Source: Ascarosepion bandense
Taxonomy: Eukaryota; Mollusca; Cephalopoda; Sepiida; Sepiidae
Assembly (NCBI GenBank): GCA_037127315.1
Contig: JBBBDQ010000330.1
Coordinates: 2,686,001 to 2,750,000, forward strand
Direction of reading: 5' to 3'
DNA: 64,000 nt
Shown piece by piece: positions 56,270-64,000 of this stretch. The notes beneath the pieces are model-generated. The model did not search any database. It had not been told where the DNA came from and saw nothing but the letters and a program-made list of their open reading frames with translations. Numbering within the stretch: position 1 is the stretch's first letter; each line of letters starts with the position of its first letter. A program made the position numbers and the translations under genes.

Positions 56270-56520
56270 GCTTCACAAGCGGTCACGAATCGCATGTGGT
56301 ACGAAGATTGTTTTTGCAGTAGATTGCCAATTTTTACTGCGGTACACTGGCTGTAAACCCAAATTTGTCCTGCCATTTACCCATAGGTGGAGAGAGAAAA
56401 GAGATGGATTCATACCTTTCCCATGTAAATAATTATATTGAATTCGACTGGAATTCGATTTCGGCTCCTCGATTTCCCAGACCGAGCCGCTGTTCATTAC
56501 TCTACCGTGCCACTACCGTG
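56270..56520 (-). mobile_element. SINE (family 2)
   Basis: Minus-strand tRNA-like head (CTCGGTCTGGGAAATCGAGG and a B-box-like GAAATCGAATTCC complement) with a body distinct from family 1, as at 30180. Confidence 0.75.
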
Positions 56521-56635
56521 CCTTTATAAAGAGAAATACACAAATTGGCTGAAGAACTAAATGAACAATCAATTTCTAAACAGTACTTTTAATGATTACT
56601 GTAGAGCTATATTGGACGAAATTAAAATAGTCAGC

Positions 56636-57200
56636 CAAAATACAACGGAGGATCTGTAACGTGATCGATACTGACTTGGTAGACCGGCTGCAACCACTCT
56701 CTCACCGGCGTGACGTGGCTTCCCTGTGCCTCTTCTATAAATACTTTCACGGCTTCTGCTCTGATGAACTTAGATCATTGGTGCCGCCTAGGTACGAATT
56801 TACACGAGATACTAGATTAGCAACTAGGTCCCACCCTTTTACAGTAAAACAGATAAGATGTAACTATAATTTCTACTCCAACAGCTTCTTTTCTCGCGCT
56901 TCCCGCCTGTGGAATTCCCTTCCACATGTCTGCTTTCCCGACAGCTACAATCTCTAGGAGTTTAAATGTAAGGTCAATAGACACCTCCTATCACACTAAC
57001 TTGCATCTATTCTCCCAACACTCTCACCATCTACCCAACCCTCATTCTCGGTATCCTTACCCGTCTATCACCCTCCTTCTGACATTTCCTATACCTAACC
57101 ATCCTTTCTCACCACTTTCCCCTCTATGTAACCTCCTGCGTAATAGTGGCAGTGAAATGCCTTGCTCGGGGTGAAACGATTATAAAAAAAATAAAAAAAC
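56636..57200 (+). mobile_element. LINE copy (family A), young 3' part
   Basis: 98 uninterrupted codons ([20 protein letters not shown], then [19 protein letters not shown] and RLWNSLPHVCFPDSYN) up to a TAG, then the full 3' UTR and an A-rich tail. One of the least decayed pieces here. Confidence 0.9.
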
Positions 57201-57689
57201 ACAACATAAAAAAGAGAGTGGTGAGCTAATGTAATGTTTTCAGTTAGTATCATAGGCACTGTGGTTATGGATAGGGAAATGGAAACCTTGATTTTAAATC
57301 TTTGCTGCCTCGAAGTCATATTCAAGCATAGAAAAAACTACAAAAGTAAATCCGGACAGAAAATCTAGTGTGGCGCTCGAAGGCGATTGATTGCCAACAG
57401 TGACAACTTTCCGGCGATTCCTGTAGCCAACCATCCCCAAATATAATATCCTATATTTTTTCTAGGTCATGTTGCTACGGCTTAGAGAGTGGCCAAATAG
57501 CCACAGCAGTACAAGGTCTTCTTATATCATCTTCCACGCTTGGGTACTGGATAGGTGGATCCCGTGTCAATATTCGGTGAGAGCGCAAAAGGACTAAATT
57601 TTGAACGAACAAGACGCTATTGTAACTTCACGAGCTAAACGGATGTCCAGTACATTTATAAGTCCCTTCAAAATTAATGTCAATATAAA

Positions 57690-59524
57690 TGTATATACTT
57701 ATAAGATCTAAGATAAGAGGGCCTTTTAGTTACACATCTTATACCCACTTCAGTTAAAGAGTATATGCAATGATGACTATTGCTCTCTTTCATGAAAAGG
57801 TTCCAAAGGCATCAAATTAATGGAATGTCCACCAAACTTGTAGTCAGACATTAAAACAGAATGGAAAACAACATTAAAGCAAAGATCTACAGAAGGCAAC
57901 AAAAACTGTTGCAAATAATGCTGAAATAGAAATTGTAAAAAAAGTTAATAAAATCCATGCCTGAAAAGCTGATGAAGATTAGAGAATGTCGAGGAGCCCA
58001 TGTTAACATTATCCGGGTATATAGGATACCACGTGAATCAAATGTGTGTTTGTATGACCTGTATCTTGAACTTATTTGTAAAAAAATATTTGGAACATAT
58101 TTCTTTTGTATAATAAATCCGAACACCACCAAAAGAAGTTATTATTATTTTTATTAAAGGCAAATGTTATAAGCGGGAATTCATAAGTTAGATTGATTAC
58201 TGAAAATTTCATATACATTTCACGAAAGGTTTCAAATGCACCAAATTAAAATAACAATGGAAAATAACATTAAAGCAGGAGAGGCCTATGGGAGGCAACA
58301 AAACTATAGACTGTCGAGAAGCCCATGTTAATATGTAACATTATAAAATAATACTTTATCTGGATCTATAGAATATCGAGTGGATCAAATGTGTGTTTGT
58401 ATTGCTTATATCTTGAACTTATTTGCAAATAAGAAATATTTGGAAAATGAAAAGAATTATTATAAGTTGTCAGACACAATGTTTTAGTGCGGTACAGGTC
58501 ACAATCAAAAGCTTTAAGATAAAGATTCATGCTTCTTCATATTTTGCAAACCTGACTATTGCCCTCTTTCCCGACTGATCAACAACAATTTTAAGTGATG
58601 AATGTAGAGCTACATTGGATGGAGTTGGTGGCTGGGCTACAGGTTGGGTCATTCATGGAAATAGACAACAACACAATTTAAAGGATAACAGTGGAGAAAT
58701 CGAGAAATGTCTTGGGCTTGTGACGCAAGCAGTAAAAGTATAAGTCCCTTTAAATTTGATGATAGTATAAATATAAATGAAAAGAATTATTATAAGTGGT
58801 TAGACACGATGTTTTTCTGCGGTTCTGGTCACAATCAAAAGCTTTAAGCTAAAGAGTATATTCATGATTCTTCGTATTTTGCAAAGCTGAATATTGCCCT
58901 CTTTCCTGAAAATGTTTCAAAGGCACCAGATTAAAGGAATGGACACTAAACATGTAGTCAGTCATTAAACAAAAAAACTGAAAACAATATTCAAGTGAAA
59001 ATCTATAGAAGGCAACAAAAACTGCTGCAAATAATGCTAAAGTAGAAATGGTGGAAAGTCAATGAAATCCATGTTTGCAAGGCTGATAAAGATTACAGAC
59101 GTGAAGATTAAGTTTAAGCATGAAACAGACAGTCACCACTCGGTGTCGATCTCAGTGATCACTCCTATATTTTTGCATGCTCTGTCTCTGATAGTGAGCA
59201 CTTTTAGCCATAAATACTGACTAACTTAAAACTGTATGTTTTATCAGAAACATACATATTTCGTTAAATATGACAAACAAGCAATATTTAATTAATTTTT
59301 ATTTAGTTTCCCAGCGTTTTTACATTTTTTATCATTTTACCCCAAGCAAGGCAATAAAGCAAGGGATTACTGGGATGAAAGAATATTAAAAAGACAGAAG
59401 ATACCAATTTATGAAATGCTTATGAAAATTACAGAATGTCAAGATGCTCATGCTAACAGGTAAAATTATAAAATAATAATTTATGCAAATATATTGAATA
59501 TCGAGTTAATCAAATATTTTCTTG

Positions 59525-59525
<1 letters not shown>
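57690..59525. repeat. Degenerate long tandem/dispersed array
   Basis: Blocks such as TCACAATCAAAAGCTTTAAG, GGAAAACAACATTAAAGC, GAAGGCAACAAAAACTG and GTTTGTAT(G/T)xCxTxTATCTTGAACTT recur in order at about 57780, 58220, 58480 and 58800-59120. Units are several hundred bp and have internal deletions. Confidence 0.7.
59328..59400 (-). repeat. LINE (family A) 3' tail, minus strand
   Basis: TCATTTTACCCCAAGCAAGG complements the family A end. Confidence 0.6.

Positions 59526-59526
<1 letters not shown>

Positions 59527-59590
<64 letters not shown>
59527..59590. repeat. (CT)n then (TA)n microsatellite
   Basis: About 14 CT then 17 TA units. Confidence 0.95.
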
Positions 59591-59594
<4 letters not shown>

Positions 59595-59689
59595 CACAAT
59601 TGATAATGAATTTATTAAAAATGTCATGAAATTATTCAAATATTCAATTGCGTTTTAGGTTTATGCTATTTTGAGAATCTGTAATGTAA

Positions 59690-61480
59690 ACGACAGGATC
59701 ACAAATAATATTCTAAACAGCATGCATAAGAGACAGAAAACAATGCCAAAACATGGAAAGGGATACAAAAAGCGACACAAGAAAATAAGAAACGAATACA
59801 GACAGGTTAAAGAATATTGGCTTAACAGAAAATGTACAGAAATAGAGAGAGTGTGTATCACATAGACAGGAGATATACATAAAAGAATAAAAGAAGTAAC
59901 AGGACAAAAGACATGCTCATCAACAGGATACATAAAATCTAAGGACGGAACGCTCATATTAGAGAAAGAAAAAATACTTCAGCAATGGGACGAATATATC
60001 GGAGATTTCTTCCACGACGAAAGAGAACAACCATCAATACACAGAAACATTGACAGACCGGAAGTATTAAAAACTGAAATGGAAACTGCACTGGCCAAAT
60101 TGTAAAGAAGCAAAGATGAAATTGTAATAGAGATGCTGACTGATTACAGAAATAATAAATTAAATCTACAACAATGGTGATATACTAGAAAACCTTAGAA
60201 GACCGATTTTCTTAGCATTGTCTAAGAAATCAGGCGCAAATAAAGGGAACTAAACAATCAGCTTAATGAACCACATAACAAAACTCATCATCCAGATTCT
60301 GATGAATAGAGGGCGCAGCAGAATCAGAACAGAGATAGGACACGAACAGTGTGGGTTCACCAAGAACACCAGTACAAGGAACTTGATATTTATGCTCAGA
60401 ATGTTATCATATATGGCAACACAATTAGAGAATGCAGTCTACCTGTGATTTATAGACTATGCAAAAGCGTTCGACATAGTACACCACAAAGATCTGTTAT
60501 AGCTACTCGGCAAACTTGGCATATTTAGAAAAGACATTACAAAAACCAAGAACCTAAACTTGCAACAAACTACCCGCATACAGACAGTAAATGCGTTCAC
60601 CAGATATAGAAAGAAAGGGCTGTAAGACAAGGATGGCTCTACTCTCCGAATTTATTCAACATATAAAGCGAGGCAATTCTGAGAGAACTAGAAGTCCTAC
60701 CAGGATTCATCATCGGCGTCCAAAATCTTAATAATATAAGATATGCAGATGACACAATGATGATAGCAGAGACGGAAAAGAAACTACAATATTTCCTACA
60801 GAATGTAGTGGAGGAAACTGTGGAAAAAAAGTACTAAACATAAACAAGAAAACTTAATGTAAGGTCATCAGAAAAAAGAGGAGCCCAAAATGTCAATTAG
60901 AGGTTGGAGATACTAAAATTAAGCAGAAATTTAAAATCGAAAGTATTCTAACAGAGGACGCCAGATGCGACACTGAGATTCGAAGGAGTAGTAGGATGGT
61001 CAAAGACGTATTCCAAAAGCTAAGCAGAGTATTAAGAGACAGGAAAATTCCGTTAGAAATAAAAAAAAGAGTGCTGAGCTGTTACGTGATATCTGTCCTC
61101 CCGTATGCCAGCGAATGCTAAACAATCTTCTCGAAGATGAGAGAGAGACTCGATGCAACAGAAATGTGGTTCTACAGAAGGATGCTGAGGATACCATGGA
61201 CTGAACATGTAAGCAACGACAAGGTTTTGGAAAGAATATAAACAAAAGAAAACTTATACTTAACATCATAAAAAACAGCTGAATTTTCTGGGACTCGTAA
61301 TGAGGATTGAGGGTTTGGAAAATCTGATACACACAAAGTATATAAAGGGAACGAGGGACAGGGGAAAACAGCGCGTAACATACTTGATTGGCTTAAGCAA
61401 ATGGATGGCAGAGCAGAATCTGCGAGAAACAATAATACAAAATATATTAAGAAATATGAAGGGACATGGGATTTAGAAGA
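59690..61480 (+). mobile_element. LINE copy (family B), long but broken
   Basis: Plus-strand words in order: QCGFTKNTSTRNLIFMLRML near 60346, DYAKAFDIVHHKDLL near 60451, VRQGWLYSPNLFN, SEAILRELEVLPGF, RYADDTMMIAETEKK (YADD at 60742-60753), then WFYRRMLRIPWTEHVSNDKV near 61170 and a final YIKGTRDRGKQR. At least five stops or frameshifts. It spans linker to C-terminus; the endonuclease is missing. Confidence 0.9.
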
Positions 61481-61481
61481 A

Positions 61482-61637
61482 GAATTTAATCGATCCTGAC
61501 CGAGCATCTCGGTTCCAGTCACTTTCTCACCGACGTGTCATGGTTTTTCTCTGTCATTTCTACAAATATTTTCATACTAACTGCTCTGATGAGCTTTTTT
61601 TTCCTTGGTGCCCCGACGACGTGAAATTAAGCGTCCT
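61482..61637 (+). mobile_element. LINE fragment (family A), left half split by SINE
   Basis: SRFQSLSHRRVMVFLCHFYK, then FHTNCSDELFFPWCPDD-like residues. Confidence 0.8.
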
Positions 61638-61646
61638 ACTAGATTG

Positions 61647-61954
61647 AGGATGTGCGTTGTGGCACAGTGGATATCGGCTCGGAACGAGAAATAGGGGAGC
61701 CGAGTTCGAATTCCAGTTGAATTCATTGCATTCACTTACGTGCAAATACCCTTGGGAAAGGTATTAATCCGTCTCTTCCTTCCAGTTATGGTTTAAATAA
61801 CAGGTCAGATTGGATACTATAGCCTTGGCTGGCAACCAGTCTACCGCAGAAAGCAATGGCAACCTACTGCGGGATAATCTTTTGCCCAGTCAGTCATGTC
61901 TCTTTCGAGACATGATAACCCAAGTGTGTTTCACGTATGGCACTTAACTGACTA
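61647..61954 (+). mobile_element. SINE (family 1) inserted in LINE
   Basis: Full-length; target duplication ACTAGATTG at 61638-61646 and 61955-61963. Confidence 0.95.
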
Positions 61955-61963
61955 ACTAGATTG

Positions 61964-62255
61964 GCATCTAGGACCAACTCTTTTACTGTTGAAGACTAAA
62001 TGCAATTGCTACTTTTAATCTAATAGTTTATTTTTCTGTACTTCCTACCTGTGGAACCCCCTTCCGTGTCTTTGCTTCCCTGATGCAGCATCAATCGCCA
62101 TAATTCTGTCTTTTTGAACACCGTTCATCGTTTGTGTTTTTCTCAATCCTTACGAATCTCAGTCTTCTCTTTCACTTTCAGTCCCTGTAACGCTCCCTTA
62201 TACTAGTGGCATTCCTGTCTTGGTTGGAGTGAAATAATTAAACAACTAATTTCTG
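61964..62255 (+). mobile_element. LINE fragment (family A), right half
   Basis: Continues the LINE after the SINE and ends with CTTGGTTGGAGTGAAATAAT. Confidence 0.78.
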
Positions 62256-62339
62256 CGGCTCTGTTTCGAATAATACCGTCGTTTGATTGATACTCAAATA
62301 TAAGCAGCTCCAATGTGGAACCTACATAAGCAGACGGTA

Positions 62340-62450
62340 AAATCACGCGGTAACCCCTGTTCTAGTTTGATCACCGAATTTAATCAGTGTCAGATACGGA
62401 CAGGACTTAAATGGTTGATCTCTTGGGAACACCCGATATTGCAAGGGGAA
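62340..62450 (+). pseudogene. Diverged 5S rRNA pseudogene
   Basis: TGATCACCGAATTTAATCAG, GGACAGGACTTAAATGG and TCTCTTGGGAACACC keep the 5S order with many changes. Confidence 0.65.
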
Positions 62451-62459
62451 ACCTAACAC

Positions 62460-63010
62460 AAAACTAGGTGGGCATGGGGCTAGCGGCTAATCTCGTAAAA
62501 CTTTACTTGCTATGGAAATCACATTAGCAACGGCTAGTCTTGTTGAGAACTCTAGTCCCACACTGCCCAGTGGAGAATACAGGACTAAAGGGAAAGAAGC
62601 GACTTACATTCTTTTGCGCAGATAGAGTAAAGTTAGGCGTCTATTACAGTAATTGTTACTGTAATATTCTGGCAAACTCTCATATGATGTTTCAGTCAAC
62701 ATACTGAGGCACATTCTTTTCTATTTTACAGGTAGAAATGCCATTCGACGTGTAGTAAATGACTTCAATCTATGTATGGCGCCTTTGAATGATTTTTGAG
62801 GCTTGTGCTAATTAGGCGCGACCGCATTCATTATACGTTAGATCAAATTATGTTCTAACATTCTCAGAGTGATCAAGAGCCTTACAAATATTTATCTTGT
62901 GATTTTGACGCTCAACACGATTCTGCTGAAAATCACTCTTACCACGGTTCAATAGCGCAGGTTGATTTTCACGTTTTTAAGAAAAAAAAACATCTGTATT
63001 TATTCTACAA
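62460..63010. other. Mostly unassigned sequence upstream of the gene
   Basis: After the 5S pseudogene. A possible exon at 62608-62714 is discussed under rejected items. Confidence 0.4.
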
Positions 63011-63345
63011 CCACACGGCTCACCTGCCCTTTATACTGCAATATGTGGATCGAAGCTTATTTACAGTTTTGTAGAAAGCGCATAATCGTGCGTGAACAAT
63101 ATGCTCAAACCCTTGGTCTTGATGACTTGCAATCGACGACTTTCGAACTGTAGCATCTACTAATTTCCCTCGCAAAGCTTGAGTCGACCGTAGTATGCTT
63201 TTCAACAGTGCCGAATGCTGGGCGTGATTGTCTAAGCTGATAAAAACCGAGAACCCGCCTCTCTAACAAATCGATTAGATGAGATTCAAGCCATGGTCTC
63301 AATGTTGGAAGGCGAATATTCTAACCACTCGGTCACGTGACTATG
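63010..63345 (-). repeat. tRNA-derived repeat (family 3)
   Basis: Complement begins GTCACGTGACCGAGTGGTTA with a B-box-like GGCTTGAATCTCATC about 45 bp on, and a body of about 250 bp. Looks like a SINE with a Ser/Leu-type tRNA head. Confidence 0.55.
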
Positions 63346-63349
63346 GCAT

Positions 63350-63350
63350 G

Positions 63351-63412
<62 letters not shown>
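63350..63412. repeat. (CA)n microsatellite
   Basis: About 30 units. Confidence 0.95.
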
Positions 63413-63413
<1 letters not shown>

Positions 63414-63469
63414 GATAAACAGACAGATGTGTTTTCAAACCAAACAAAATATAGTAAGTATTGAATATT

Positions 63470-63560
63470 GGACAATCTCTTCCGAAATAAGGAAGAGATT
63501 TAAAGCAATAAAAATGTGGTTCTACAAAAGAATGCTGAGAATTCCAGCCAATATTGACTA
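63470..63560 (+). mobile_element. LINE fragment (family B)
   Basis: Reads IKMWFYKRMLRIPANID, the WFYRRMLRIPW segment of the copy at 61170. Confidence 0.75.
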
Positions 63561-64000
63561 TAATATATTTTATTCATAACAATGTCTTAATTTTATTGCA
63601 ATTTTATTGTACGATTCAGGGCATATTTTCAGTAACTGGTGGTCCTGTTTTACAAAAAGAAATTTAAATTGTCCTAAAAGTTCTACCTATAGCAAAAAAC
63701 TGTACGAAAATGAAATTCTCTAAATGTCATAAATTAAATAAGAGTATGTATGTGTGGGAGGGAGAGATGTAAAAAATGTTTTACCAAACTTTTTTTGAAA
63801 AGAAACATTTCTCAACTTATTTTAAAGTCCCGAATTTCACAATTATTTGGATTTTTGAAGAATTTACAAATCAATTTTTTTCTCCACAAAAAGACACAAA
63901 AATATTCTATATTAATTTATGATCACCCGCTGCTGCAAGAAAAAACAAAGCTGTCCATCAAAATTTAAATTTTTTTTTAAAGGATCCAAAAATATAATTT
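63561..64000. other. No recognisable gene
   Basis: AT-rich; nothing recognised. Confidence 0.5.

Noticed and set aside
62608..62714. Possible 5' exon of the peroxidase (ATG at 62712, donor GTAAGT, phase 2)
   Set aside because: Phase fits the exon at 55826, but it would place about 35 non-hydrophobic residues before the signal segment, has no homology support, and a phase match has a one-in-three chance.
1739..63412. Tandem repeats as a possible CRISPR array
   Set aside because: They are simple eukaryotic microsatellites and degenerate minisatellites with no spacer pattern or cas genes.

Overview
This is a eukaryotic, AT-rich, repeat-saturated window. Its style suggests a mollusc, most likely a coleoid cephalopod such as Octopus. 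The pointers are the many tRNA-derived SINE copies, the jockey/CR1/L2-type LINE relics, Penelope-like relics, and abundant (TA)n, (CA)n, (GATA)n and (GACA)n tracts inside kilobase-scale introns. The species is inferred from style; nothing in the window proves it.

The one host protein gene I can support is a large animal haem peroxidase on the minus strand. I reconstructed 13 coding exons from 55826 down to 9931 by matching splice sites, reading phase and family motifs. All 12 junctions agree in phase and give one open frame of 755 residues plus an unseen initiator exon. The order is signal peptide, short Cys-rich segment, pro-region, peroxidase domain, then a C-terminal thrombospondin type 1-like repeat. 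The proximal and distal histidines, the catalytic Arg and the Ca-binding loop are present. Both acidic residues that normally form the covalent haem esters, the distal Gln and two haem-contacting Arg appear to be replaced. This is the most interesting biology in the window.

Everything else is intron or flank filled with repeats. 1-9.5 kb holds LINE, SINE, Penelope-like and mariner relics 3' of the gene. 10.2-12.7 kb holds a LINE fragment and trinucleotide arrays. 15.2-18.6 kb is an LTR element with no gag-pol (two 691-bp LTRs). 20.2-21.4 kb has a TTAA-bounded MITE and a 65-bp-arm foldback between (TA)n tracts. 22-34 kb has SINEs, a mariner relic, a 5S rRNA-like unit and a Penelope relic. 35-40 kb has degenerate minisatellites, a GA-rich duplication and a minus-strand LINE. 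40-49 kb has a CCGGCGTTGCTCGGG-type repeat and two degenerate tandem arrays. 50-64 kb has more LINEs, SINEs, hairpins and a long degenerate array. Several SINEs have clear target-site duplications, and some sit inside older LINEs, giving a relative insertion history.

I found no bacterial-type operons, CRISPR arrays or viral genomes. Coding claims rest on translation and family knowledge; repeat family names are from memory and were not searched.
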